Shown: positions 1-6,287, numbered from the stretch's first letter. The stretch: 8,908 nt of DNA from CCY15215 sp034932145 (GCF_034932145.1 NZ_JAYGHV010000063.1:1-8908), one strand, 5' to 3'. Numbers and translations: made by a program. The notes: generated from the sequence alone by a model not told the origin.

Positions 1-39
1 ATTGCCCCAATGCAGGTCAAAATATCCGCGATCCATTCT

Positions 40-86
40 ACCTTGAGAAGGTTCTCTCAACCTTGAGATTTTGCGATTTAACCTTG
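40..86. promoter_or_regulatory. Phased ACCTTG repeats and TTGAGA dyads, possible operator
   Basis: ACCTTG occurs three times in the same orientation at 40-45, 60-65 and 81-86, that is with 20 and 21 bp periods, close to two helical turns. The first two copies extend to ACCTTGAGA. TTGAGA at 43-48 and 63-68 flanks the inverted copy TCTCAA at 55-60, so 55-68 is a near-perfect dyad of two 6-bp arms around CC. The array lies 77-123 bp upstream of the cyclophilin start. An operator is an inference; no matching regulator motif is recognised, and the region could belong to a divergent gene off the left edge. Confidence 0.35.
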
Positions 87-162
87 TTTTGCTAAAAAAA
101 GAACAGGAAAGGGAATTATTGCCTCATCAGATCGTCATTTATTAAAAGCCACAAAAGAATTT

Positions 163-1260
163 ATGAACTTTTTCAAACCATTTTGGGGTCAGCGCTTGTT
201 GTCTTGGAGCGCGATCGCCACTCTCATTATCGTCTCTACAGTTTGGGTTTGTCCCGGAAATGCCAGAGCCGGACTTGCTCAAGGGGATGCCATTACCGAT
301 CCCATTGCCATTCTCCGTTATGCCCTACCCATCCAGAATGAAGAAGTTCGGCGCTTGCAAGGAAGTTTGGAGGCAATCTCGTTAGAAATTCGTCGCCGTC
401 GCTGGAATTCGGCGGTAAAGGCAGCTAAAGCCGCTAATTTAGTCGTTAAATACGATGATGATAAAATCTTGCAAGATATTCCTGCTAAATGTAAGAGCGA
501 AGCAGAAACCTTATTGAGTGAATTACAAGAAGGTCTGCCCCAATTGATCGCAGCGACGGAAAAACAGGATAAGGAAGTAACAACTTTCTTACAAGGAGAT
601 CTCCTCGATCGCGTCGGCCAATTAGAAACCATGATGGTTACGGGTTTTCCGTTTGAGGTTCCCGAAGACTATGCCAATTTACCTCAATTGAAAGGGCGTG
701 CCAAAATAACGATCGAAACGAATAAAGGGCAGATGGAAGCGATCGTTGATGGCTACAATGCCCCTGTTAATGCCGGAAATTTTGTCGATCTGGTCGATCG
801 CGGTTTTTACGATGGTTTGGAGTTCTTTCAAACTCAGGATTACATCGTGCAGGTTGGCGATCCTCCTGGGGAAGAAGCGGGTTTCATCGATCCGGAAACA
901 GGAGAATATCGCGCTATTCCTTTAGAGGTGAAGATTGCCGAGGAAACCACGCCAATTTATGAGTTTACCCTAGAAGCCCTTGGCTTGTATTTAACGCCTC
1001 CCGTGCTGCCTTTTAATGCCTACGGCGCGATCGCCTTGGGTCATCCGGCGGACGATGCTAATGGGGGTTCGTCGCAAATTTTCTTTTTCCTCTACGACGG
1101 CGAACTTACTCCTCCCGGTTTTAATCTTCTCGATGGACGCTATTCGGTTTTTGGCTATGTGGTGAAGGGAAAAGAGGTATTGGAAGGCTTAAAAGCGGGC
1201 GATCGCATTATTTCGGCAACTGTTACCACCGGCAGGGAAAATTTACAGCAACCCTCTTAA
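163..1260 (+). CDS. Cyclophilin-like lumenal/periplasmic protein, CYP38/TLP40 type
   Basis: This 365-residue protein has a Sec-type signal peptide: a basic N-terminus, a hydrophobic core at about residues 14-30, and a likely signal-peptidase site after ARA at residue 36. Residues 40-165 are a charged helical region resembling the N-terminal helical bundle of plant CYP38. Residues 178-355 are a cyclophilin fold, with a TNKGQMEAIVDGYNAP strand, VNAGNFVDLVDRGFYDG, VQVGDPPG, GSSQIFFFL and LDGRYSVFGYV in the usual order. The segment that normally carries Phe-His-Arg reads Phe-Phe-Gln (221-223), so the catalytic arginine is missing and prolyl isomerase activity is doubtful. The family's plant member helps photosystem II assembly in the thylakoid lumen; a similar role here is inferred. 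The ATG is followed directly by the signal peptide; the upstream ribosome site is weak. It is probably co-transcribed with thiL, 13 bp downstream. Confidence 0.9.
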   Translation: MNFFKPFWGQRLLSWSAIATLIIVSTVWVCPGNARAGLAQGDAITDPIAILRYALPIQNEEVRRLQGSLEAISLEIRRRRWNSAVKAAKAANLVVKYDDDKILQDIPAKCKSEAETLLSELQEGLPQLIAATEKQDKEVTTFLQGDLLDRVGQLETMMVTGFPFEVPEDYANLPQLKGRAKITIETNKGQMEAIVDGYNAPVNAGNFVDLVDRGFYDGLEFFQTQDYIVQVGDPPGEEAGFIDPETGEYRAIPLEVKIAEETTPIYEFTLEALGLYLTPPVLPFNAYGAIALGHPADDANGGSSQIFFFLYDGELTPPGFNLLDGRYSVFGYVVKGKEVLEGLKAGDRIISATVTTGRENLQQPS

Positions 1261-1273
1261 TTATCAAGATTTC

Positions 1274-2275
1274 ATGACTTCTGCCTCGATCGCGGTGGGA
1301 AATTTGGGAGAACAGAAACTCTTGCAATTGGTGCAGGGGTTCTGCAACGCTGATGTTGTGGGGGACGATGGCGCGATCGTTTCTCTCCCCCGCGATCGCG
1401 ATCTGGTGGTAACAACGGATGTTCTTGTGGATGGGGTTCATTTTAGCGATCGCACCACTTCCCCTTTTGATGTGGGTTGGCGATCGGCGGCGGCAAATTT
1501 ATCAGATTTGGCAGCGATGGGGGCTTCTCCTCTAGGGTTAACCATTGGTTTGAGTTTGCCCCCCCAAACCCCGGTTGCTTGGGTTGAAGGGTTTTATCAG
1601 GGGTTTACCGCTTGTCTTAAGCCCTACGAAACTTCTATTATTGGCGGCGATCTCTGTCGCTCTCCGGTGCTTACCGTTGCAGTCACGGCGCTCGGTCAAG
1701 TCTCCCCTGCCAGGGCAATTCGCCGCTCTGTAGCGCGATCGGGAGATGCCATTGTTATTACGGGAGAACACGGTAAATCGAGAGCAGGGTTAGAACTGCT
1801 GCTCGATCCGGCGATCGGGCATTCTCTGCCCCTAGAAATGCGCGAAAATTTAATCCAGGCACACCAACGCCCTCTGCCGCGTTTGGACGTATTGCCGCAC
1901 CTGCAAACTATCTCTGCTGCAATTCCCATTGCGGGGATGGATAGTAGCGATGGATTAGCCGATGCGATCGTGCAGATTTGTCGAGAGAGTGGGGTGGGTG
2001 CCGCGATCGATCTGGCAGCTTTACCCATTCCCCCAGCTTTGAATCTTCTCGTTTCCCCAAAAAAAGCCCGAGATTGGGTTTTCTCTGGAGGAGAGGATTT
2101 TGAGTTAGTCTTGTGTTTGCCTCCATCTTTTGCAAATTCTCTGGTGCATCAATTGGGGGGTGAAGCGAGAATTATTGGTAAAATTACCTCAGAATTAGTA
2201 GTGCAGGCGATCGCGCCCCAGGGCATCGAGCCACCTTTGATTTTGACTTTAGAAAGTAGCTTTCAACATTTTTAA
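1274..2275 (+). CDS. thiL: Thiamine-monophosphate kinase
   Basis: ThiL phosphorylates thiamine monophosphate with ATP to give thiamine diphosphate, the cofactor of transketolase and pyruvate dehydrogenase, in the cytoplasm. The 333 residues fit the family length (about 320-340). The AIRS-type N-terminal domain shows the Mg/ATP-binding GDDGAIV (30-36), TTDVLVDGVHF (47-57), the helix with WRSAAANLSDLAAMGASP (69-86) and GGDLCRS (124-130). The C-terminal domain shows GDAIVITGEHGKSRAGL (157-173), GMDSSDGLAD (221-230) and SGGEDFELVL (271-280). All signature motifs are intact, so it should be active. The ATG lies 13 bp after the cyclophilin stop with only a weak purine stretch ahead of it, which suggests translation on the same mRNA. 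The stop codon runs into the terminator stem. Confidence 0.96.
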   Translation: MTSASIAVGNLGEQKLLQLVQGFCNADVVGDDGAIVSLPRDRDLVVTTDVLVDGVHFSDRTTSPFDVGWRSAAANLSDLAAMGASPLGLTIGLSLPPQTPVAWVEGFYQGFTACLKPYETSIIGGDLCRSPVLTVAVTALGQVSPARAIRRSVARSGDAIVITGEHGKSRAGLELLLDPAIGHSLPLEMRENLIQAHQRPLPRLDVLPHLQTISAAIPIAGMDSSDGLADAIVQICRESGVGAAIDLAALPIPPALNLLVSPKKARDWVFSGGEDFELVLCLPPSFANSLVHQLGGEARIIGKITSELVVQAIAPQGIEPPLILTLESSFQHF

Positions 2276-2304
2276 ATCCCGATCGCCAATGGCGATCGGG
2301 ATTT
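2274..2304. terminator. Perfect 14-bp hairpin, shared bidirectional terminator
   Basis: The arms at 2274-2287 and 2291-2304 are perfectly complementary over 14 bp (AAATCCCGATCGCC and its reverse complement) around a 3-base AAT loop. The hairpin includes the last two bases of the thiL stop codon and lies 46 bp beyond the gap2 stop codon, between two convergent genes. The U-tract is poor on both strands (ATTTATTT on +, ATTTAAAAA on -), so termination efficiency is uncertain, but position and symmetry fit a terminator for both genes. Confidence 0.7.
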
Positions 2305-2311
2305 ATTTCAA

Positions 2312-2325
2312 CCCTGTTGGCAGGG
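2312..2325. repeat. Small inverted repeat downstream of gap2
   Basis: CCCTG and CAGGG form a 5-bp stem around TTGG, 25 bp past the gap2 stop codon in its direction of transcription. It lacks a following U-tract and may only be an accessory mRNA 3'-end structure; it could also be chance. Confidence 0.2.
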
Positions 2326-2349
2326 GATTCTCCTGAAAAAATCAAGGAT

Positions 2350-3366
2350 TTAGGCAACCCACTTTTCAGCGACTAATTCAGCCAGATCGACAACGCGTTG
2401 GGAATAGCCCCATTCGTTATCATACCAACCGACAACTTTGACCATATTGCCACCCATTACCATCGTCAGAGAGCCATCGGCGATCGATGAGCAATCTGTG
2501 CCGCGATAGTCAGAGGACACTAAAGGCTTATCGTTATAACCCAAAAACCCTTTGAGAGAATTTTCTGAAGCCTCTTTCAGTGCCGTGTTAACCTGCTCGA
2601 CGATCGCGCCCTGCTCAACTTGGGCGACAAAATCGACAATGGAAACATTAGGAGTCGGTACCCGGAAAGCCATCCCATTCAACTTGCCCTTCATTTCTGG
2701 AATGACCAAAGCCACAGCTTTAGCCGCTCCCGTTGTGGTGGGAACAATGTTAACCGCAGCAGCCCTGGCTCGACGTAAATCTCGGTGGGACGCATCCAAT
2801 AAACGCTGATCCCCCGTATAACTGTGGGTTGTGGTCATCATGCCTTGAATGATACCGAAGTTCTCATGGAGAACTTTGACAATCGGAGCCAAACAGTTAG
2901 TCGTGCAACTGGCATTGCTGATGACTTTGTACTGTCCGTGTTCGTAATCGTGATGGTTTACCCCCATAACGTAGGTGCCGATGTTGCCTCCTTTTCCAGG
3001 AGCCGTAATCAGAACCTGTTTAGCACCTGCGGCCAAATGCTTGGAAGCACCCTCATCCGTTACGAATACCCCGGTGGATTCGATAATTAAATCAACGCCC
3101 CAAGCATCCCAAGGTAAATTCAGGGGATTGCGATCGGAAACGCATTTAATTGTTTTGCCATTCACGATTAAGGAATTCTGGTCGGCGGAAATATCGGCAT
3201 CCAACCGTCCTAGCATGGAATCGTATTTTAATAAATGAGCATTGGTGCCGGGATCGGAGGTATCGTTAATGCCCACAACTTCTAATTGGCTGTTTTCCCG
3301 TCCCAACCAACAGCGAAGAAAGTTTCGCCCGATGCGTCCGAACCCATTGATTGCTACTCTAATCAC
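2350..3366 (-). CDS. gap2: Glyceraldehyde-3-phosphate dehydrogenase, Gap2 (Calvin-cycle) type
   Basis: This tetrameric cytoplasmic enzyme interconverts 1,3-bisphosphoglycerate and glyceraldehyde 3-phosphate. The 338 residues begin with the Rossmann motif VAINGFGRIGRN (4-15). The active-site nucleophile is Cys154 in SNASCTTNC (150-158) and the catalytic base is His181 in TTTHSYTGDQ. NDTSDPGTNAHLLKYDSMLG (34-53) has threonine and not only aspartate-based adenosine recognition at the cofactor-ribose site, and DASHRDLRRARAAA (191-204) supplies the family serine; both are typical of the NADP(H)-capable photosynthetic enzyme, as opposed to glycolytic Gap1. It lacks the C-terminal CP12-like extension of plant GapB. 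The start is GTG at 3366-3364: it gives the canonical MIRVAINGFG terminus, an in-frame TAG lies ten codons upstream with no other start between, and AGAGGG sits 9 bases ahead. Confidence 0.97.
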   Translation of the reverse strand: MIRVAINGFGRIGRNFLRCWLGRENSQLEVVGINDTSDPGTNAHLLKYDSMLGRLDADISADQNSLIVNGKTIKCVSDRNPLNLPWDAWGVDLIIESTGVFVTDEGASKHLAAGAKQVLITAPGKGGNIGTYVMGVNHHDYEHGQYKVISNASCTTNCLAPIVKVLHENFGIIQGMMTTTHSYTGDQRLLDASHRDLRRARAAAVNIVPTTTGAAKAVALVIPEMKGKLNGMAFRVPTPNVSIVDFVAQVEQGAIVEQVNTALKEASENSLKGFLGYNDKPLVSSDYRGTDCSSIADGSLTMVMGGNMVKVVGWYDNEWGYSQRVVDLAELVAEKWVA

Positions 3367-3375
3367 TGCGTCTTG

Positions 3376-3381
3376 CCCTCT
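3376..3381 (-). promoter_or_regulatory. Shine-Dalgarno of gap2 supporting its GTG start
   Basis: The minus strand reads AGAGGG with a 9-base spacer to the GTG codon at 3366. It supports GTG as the true start of gap2, since no ATG in frame lies between it and the upstream stop. Confidence 0.6.
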
Positions 3382-3423
3382 GTCTTTGAGCTACTAAACA
3401 TTAAATGAATCTTAATAACCAAA

Positions 3424-3429
3424 ATCATA
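3424..3429 (-). promoter_or_regulatory. Candidate -10 box of gap2
   Basis: The minus strand reads TATGAT about 58 bp upstream of the GTG start, a 5/6 match to the sigma70 -10 consensus. No good -35 lies at 16-18 bp. If it is used, activation by a regulator would be expected, and the imperfect hairpin at 3432-3462 just upstream would be a candidate site. Confidence 0.3.
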
Positions 3430-3431
3430 TC

Positions 3432-3462
3432 GCAAAGCCTGTCACTTCTCGCGACGGTTTGC
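3432..3462. repeat. Imperfect inverted repeat upstream of gap2 -10 candidate
   Basis: GCAAA (3432-3436) pairs with TTTGC (3458-3462), CC (3438-3439) with GG (3456-3457), and GTC (3441-3443) with GAC (3453-3455). This gives 10 pairs with two single-base bulges and a 9-base loop. It could be a regulator site for gap2 or an RNA hairpin if transcription starts farther upstream. Confidence 0.3.
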
Positions 3463-3470
3463 AGAAAATT

Positions 3471-3509
3471 TCTGAGGTTGTCAATCTGAAGCGCTCCCGA
3501 ACCCTCAGA
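3471..3509. repeat. 7-bp inverted repeat TCTGAGG/CCTCAGA
   Basis: TCTGAGG at 3471-3477 is the exact reverse complement of 3503-3509, and two more pairs (TT 3478-3479 with AA 3500-3501) form if C3502 is bulged. It interleaves with the 9-bp repeat at 3478-3535, so the two stems form a pseudoknot-like topology or mutually exclusive alternatives. Confidence 0.4.
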
Positions 3510-3535
3510 CTAGGTAAAAGTTTCCGGATTGACAA
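3478..3535. repeat. 9-bp inverted repeat TTGTCAATC/GATTGACAA
   Basis: TTGTCAATC at 3478-3486 is the exact reverse complement of 3527-3535, with 40 bases between. Each arm contains TTGACA, the sigma70 -35 consensus: on the + strand at 3529-3534 and on the - strand at 3484-3479. The right arm runs into nine A residues (3534-3542). Confidence 0.5.
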
Positions 3536-3556
3536 AAAAAAACTTTGGGAAATGAT
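3529..3556 (+). promoter_or_regulatory. Candidate sigma70 promoter of the murC operon
   Basis: A perfect -35 TTGACA at 3529-3534 is followed after 16 bp by AATGAT at 3551-3556, a 4/6 match to the -10 consensus. A start near 3563 would give a leader of about 170 bases containing the dyad at 3668-3694 and the heptamer repeat. The -10 is weak, so the assignment is tentative. Confidence 0.35.
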
Positions 3557-3667
3557 AAAAATAGCCCAAATAAGGAAAAATACTGGCATAACTAATAATG
3601 CGCCCTTATCTATCCCTCGGAAGCGAGCATAGGAATTTTTGATGGAGTGTATCCCAGTTCATCAATT

Positions 3668-3694
3668 CTTGATAAGATAGCGCGTGTTATCAAG
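3668..3694. repeat. 8-bp inverted repeat upstream of murC
   Basis: CTTGATAA at 3668-3675 is perfectly inverted as TTATCAAG at 3687-3694 around an 11-base GC-rich centre. It lies 38-64 bp ahead of the murC ATG and could be a protein-binding dyad or a leader hairpin; it has no U-tract, so an attenuator is unlikely. Confidence 0.4.
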
Positions 3695-3700
3695 GCAGCA

Positions 3701-3721
3701 TGGTGTGTGGTGTGCGGTGTA
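3701..3721 (+). repeat. Heptamer tandem repeat TGGTGTG in murC leader
   Basis: TGGTGTG at 3701-3707 is repeated exactly at 3708-3714 and imperfectly (CGGTGTA) at 3715-3721. The third copy abuts the Shine-Dalgarno of murC, so a change in copy number would alter the sequence directly ahead of the ribosome site. Its 7-base period resembles the short tandem heptamer repeats known in cyanobacteria. Confidence 0.45.
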
Positions 3722-3726
3722 AGGAG
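3721..3726 (+). promoter_or_regulatory. Strong Shine-Dalgarno of murC
   Basis: AAGGAG lies 5 bases ahead of the ATG at 3732. An in-frame TAA at 3720-3722 closes the frame just upstream, so this ATG is certainly the first usable start. Confidence 0.75.
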
Positions 3727-3731
3727 CGTTA

Positions 3732-5252
3732 ATGTCTAAAACTGTTGATTTTAAGGGAAAACCCTTTCACTTTATCGGGATTGGGGGGATCGGAATGTCA
3801 GCCCTCGCTTACATTCTTGCCAAACGGAATCTCCCGGTTTCTGGTTCCGATCTTCGTTCGACTCATATAACCGAGCGCTTGCAATCTGTGGGAGCGCATA
3901 TTTTTCAAGGTCAGGATGCTCAAAATTTAGAGTTTTTCCAAACTCCAAAAGAACTCCTGCGAGAAACGGCTTATGCGGGAGTAAAAATTGGAGTTAATGG
4001 GAGCAAGGAAAAGGGGGAGAGGGTTAATCGCCAATCCCCTATTCTCAAATCCCGATCGCCCGCTCGCGCTCAATCGCCGCAAATCATTTGCTCGACGGCG
4101 ATCGGCATTGAAAATGCAGAATATCACGCCGCCATCGATCGCGGTTATCCTATTTTGCATCGTTCGGATTTACTGGCGGCACTGATGCTCGAGTATAAGA
4201 GTATTGCGGTTTCTGGAACTCATGGCAAAACGACAACGAGCAGTGCTATCGGTTATATGCTCTTCAAAGCGGGGGTAGATCCGACGATTGTAGTCGGGGG
4301 AGAAATTAATGGCATGGGGGGCAATGCGCGTTTGGGTCTAGGGGAATATTTGGTTGCCGAAGCAGATGAATCCGATGGTTCCCTGGTCAAATTTGCCCCC
4401 GCGATCGGGGTTGTGACTAACATCGAACTCGATCACCCCGATCATTACCAGAACTTGGAAGAGGTCGTCCGAACATTTAAAACCTTTACCCGTCAATGTC
4501 AAACCACGATCGGCTGTATTGATTGCGATACAGTTCGCGAGGAAATTGCCCCGCAAATTAGTTATAGTCTCCTGCCGGAACGAAATGCCGATTATACGGT
4601 AACGGAGATTGAATACCGCGCCGACGGGACGATCGCCAAGGTTTGGGAACGAGGAATCCTTTTGGGAGAGTTGCAGTTGCAATTATTGGGAGAACACAAT
4701 CTCAGTAATATTTTAGCGGCAGTGGCGGTGGGTCGTCAGGTGGGCTTGGAGTTCGAGGCGATCGCCAAAGCCTTATCTTCCTTTACGGGAGCAAAGCGCC
4801 GCTTCGAGCATTGCGGTGAAGCAAAGGGAATTACCTTTATCGACGACTACGCCCATCATCCCAGCGAACTGCGGGCAACCCTTGCTGCAGCCAAGTTGCG
4901 GGTTCAATCGCAAAATGGCAAGTCGCCGCAAAGATTGGTTGCAATTTTCCAGCCCCATCGTTTTAGTCGGACAATGACTTTCTTACAGGAATTTGCTGAG
5001 TCTTTTGGGGATGCCGATCTCGTTGTCCTGACGGATATTTATAGTGCGGGAGAAGTCGATCTAGGACAAGTTAGCGGACAAACTTTAGCGCAATCCTTGG
5101 CAAAGCAGCATCCCAAGGTTTTTTATCAACCTTCTCTCGCCGCCGTGAGAGAATTTCTCCAAGAAACACTCCAACCTGGAGACTTGGCTTTATTTTTGGG
5201 TGCGGGAAATCTCAATCAAATCATTCCCCAAATGTTGAGTTTCTATCAATAG
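3732..5252 (+). CDS. murC: UDP-N-acetylmuramate--L-alanine ligase
   Basis: MurC is the cytoplasmic ATP-dependent ligase that adds L-alanine to UDP-N-acetylmuramic acid, the first amino acid of the peptidoglycan stem. The 506 residues show the N-terminal Rossmann motif FIGIGGIGMSALA (14-26), SGSDLR (37-42), CSTAI (120-124), the P-loop SGTHGKTTTS (161-170), the Mg-binding AEADESDGS (209-217), VTNIELDHPDHY (228-239), GEHNLSNILAA (320-330), GAKRRFEHCG (353-362), DDYAHHPSEL (371-380) and FQPHRFSRT (406-414). All catalytic motifs are intact. Residues 68-116 (3933-4079) form a basic, low-complexity insertion of about 45 residues in a loop that is only a few residues long in E. coli MurC. The start is fixed by AAGGAG and an upstream in-frame stop. 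murB follows after 69 bp, using the pathway's preceding reaction product relationship. Confidence 0.97.
   Translation: MSKTVDFKGKPFHFIGIGGIGMSALAYILAKRNLPVSGSDLRSTHITERLQSVGAHIFQGQDAQNLEFFQTPKELLRETAYAGVKIGVNGSKEKGERVNRQSPILKSRSPARAQSPQIICSTAIGIENAEYHAAIDRGYPILHRSDLLAALMLEYKSIAVSGTHGKTTTSSAIGYMLFKAGVDPTIVVGGEINGMGGNARLGLGEYLVAEADESDGSLVKFAPAIGVVTNIELDHPDHYQNLEEVVRTFKTFTRQCQTTIGCIDCDTVREEIAPQISYSLLPERNADYTVTEIEYRADGTIAKVWERGILLGELQLQLLGEHNLSNILAAVAVGRQVGLEFEAIAKALSSFTGAKRRFEHCGEAKGITFIDDYAHHPSELRATLAAAKLRVQSQNGKSPQRLVAIFQPHRFSRTMTFLQEFAESFGDADLVVLTDIYSAGEVDLGQVSGQTLAQSLAKQHPKVFYQPSLAAVREFLQETLQPGDLALFLGAGNLNQIIPQMLSFYQ
3933..4079 (+). other. Extra loop segment inside MurC N-terminal domain
   Basis: Residues 68-116 of MurC lie between the conserved GAHIFQGQDAQNLE stretch and QIICSTAIG. 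The second half (residues 86-116) is rich in Lys, Arg, Gly and Ser, and its DNA is purine-rich and then C-rich (AAGGGGGAGAGGG, then CAATCCCCTATTC), like the G-rich short repeats found between cyanobacterial genes. The frame is kept. That it arose from a repeat inserted into the gene is an inference. Confidence 0.5.
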
Positions 5253-5321
5253 GAAACCCAAGTTCGGGTAATTGAGTTGCTTTTGTCGAAGAAAACCCTT
5301 GAGATTAACGAAATTAGATTT

Positions 5322-6287
5322 ATGACACTCTCCTCTGACGCTCCCCGCACCGAAAAACGCTCTTTTTATACCGGACAGTCTTTCCCGCGATCGCCTGTCC
5401 ATCTTCCAGGCACTGACTGTACGATCCGCCCGCAAATTTCCTTGGGAAAATTAACGAGTTTTCGCGTGGGAGGTCCTGCGGAATGGTACGTTTCTCCCCG
5501 CAGCATTGAAGATATGCAGGCCAGTTTGGCTTGGGCGCAAGATCGCTCTCTTCCGGTCACTCTACTCGGTGCTGGCTCAAATCTGTTGGTGAGCGATCGC
5601 GGCATTCCTGGTTTAACCATTGCGACGCGCCACCTGCGCCATTCTCAATTTACTGAGGATGGTCTCATTACAGCCAGTGCCGGAGAACCGATTGCCCGTT
5701 TAGCATGGCGAGCCGCCAAACGGGGTTGGCAGGGCATGGAATGGGCGGTCGGCATACCTGGGAGCATGGGGGGCAGCGTCGTGATGAATGCGGGGGCCCA
5801 TCGCGCTTGCGTTGCCGATAGCTTAGTTGAGGTGCTGGTTTTAAATCCCAATGGCAGCCTCGATCGCCTCACCCCAGAAGAGTTGGATTTCAGCTACCGC
5901 ACGTCTACCCTGCAAGGGGATAATCGACTCGTCGTGCAAGCTATTTTAAAACTCCAGCCTGGGGGCGATCGCGAGGAGGTGATGGCCCAAACCAATTACA
6001 ATCTCCAGCATCGCAAGAGTACCCAACCCTACCACCTTCCCAGTTGTGGCAGCGTCTTCCGCAATCCCAAATCTCATGCGGCGGGTTGGCTGATCGAGCA
6101 GTTGGGTTTAAAAGGCTATCAAATCGGCGGCGCACAGATCGCTCGTCGTCATGCCAATTTTATTCTCAACTGCGATCGCGCCAAGGCTGGAGATATCCTG
6201 CAACTCATTCAGTATGTTCAAGAAAAAGTCGAACAGCACTGGTCTCTGACCTTACACCCGGAAGTTAAACTCATTGGGGAGTTTTAG
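5322..6287 (+). CDS. murB: UDP-N-acetylenolpyruvoylglucosamine reductase
   Basis: MurB is a cytoplasmic FAD enzyme that reduces UDP-GlcNAc-enolpyruvate with NADPH to UDP-N-acetylmuramic acid, the substrate of MurC. Counting from this ATG the protein has 321 residues: TSFRVGGPAEWYV (45-57), the FAD-binding LGAGSNLLVSDRGIPGL (82-98), WAVGIPGSMGGSVVMNAGAH (141-160), SYRTS with Arg193 (191-195), CGSVFRNP with the proton-donor Ser244 (242-249), AGWLIEQLGLKGYQIGGA (254-271) and HPEVKLIGE with catalytic Glu314 (312-320). The GSVFRNP form and absence of the Tyr-loop insertion indicate type II MurB. About 35 residues precede the first conserved block, ending in LPGTDC. An upstream in-frame TTG at 5277 would add 15 residues (LLSKKTLEINEIRF), but ATG is preferred. 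No strong Shine-Dalgarno precedes either. The gene probably shares the murC transcript. Confidence 0.95.
   Translation: MTLSSDAPRTEKRSFYTGQSFPRSPVHLPGTDCTIRPQISLGKLTSFRVGGPAEWYVSPRSIEDMQASLAWAQDRSLPVTLLGAGSNLLVSDRGIPGLTIATRHLRHSQFTEDGLITASAGEPIARLAWRAAKRGWQGMEWAVGIPGSMGGSVVMNAGAHRACVADSLVEVLVLNPNGSLDRLTPEELDFSYRTSTLQGDNRLVVQAILKLQPGGDREEVMAQTNYNLQHRKSTQPYHLPSCGSVFRNPKSHAAGWLIEQLGLKGYQIGGAQIARRHANFILNCDRAKAGDILQLIQYVQEKVEQHWSLTLHPEVKLIGEF

Larger units (their letters stand above)
3367..3731. other. Divergent gap2-murC intergenic region
   Basis: This 365-bp stretch separates the divergent starts of gap2 and murC. I see no convincing gene in it; an open frame at 3405-3632 (+) has low-complexity basic composition, no family resemblance and no ribosome site. 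It holds the gap2 Shine-Dalgarno, a candidate gap2 -10 box, several inverted repeats at 3432-3535, a candidate murC promoter, a dyad at 3668-3694 and a heptamer repeat leading into the murC Shine-Dalgarno, each listed separately. Confidence 0.8.

Noticed and set aside
1..35. Start of a divergent gene on the - strand at the left edge (such as efp)
   Set aside because: The only ATG there (35-33 on the - strand) leads to a frame that does not resemble elongation factor P or any protein I recognise, so no gene is called.
318..632. 104-codon - strand open frame inside the cyclophilin gene
   Set aside because: It lies fully antisense to a well supported gene, shows no family motif, and is of a composition expected from the complementary strand.
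2552..3238. Three + strand open frames antisense to gap2
   Set aside because: They are mirror frames of a highly conserved enzyme with strong codon bias; none has domain motifs or a ribosome site.
3405..3632. 75-codon + strand open frame between gap2 and murC
   Set aside because: It has no ribosome site, no recognisable family, a Lys/Arg/Asn-rich composition like translated AT-rich spacer, and it overlaps the inverted repeats and candidate promoters.
5277..5321. TTG-initiated N-terminal extension of MurB
   Set aside because: The added 15 residues show no conserved motif, TTG is a rarer start, and the ATG at 5322 already leaves a 35-residue extension before the conserved domain.
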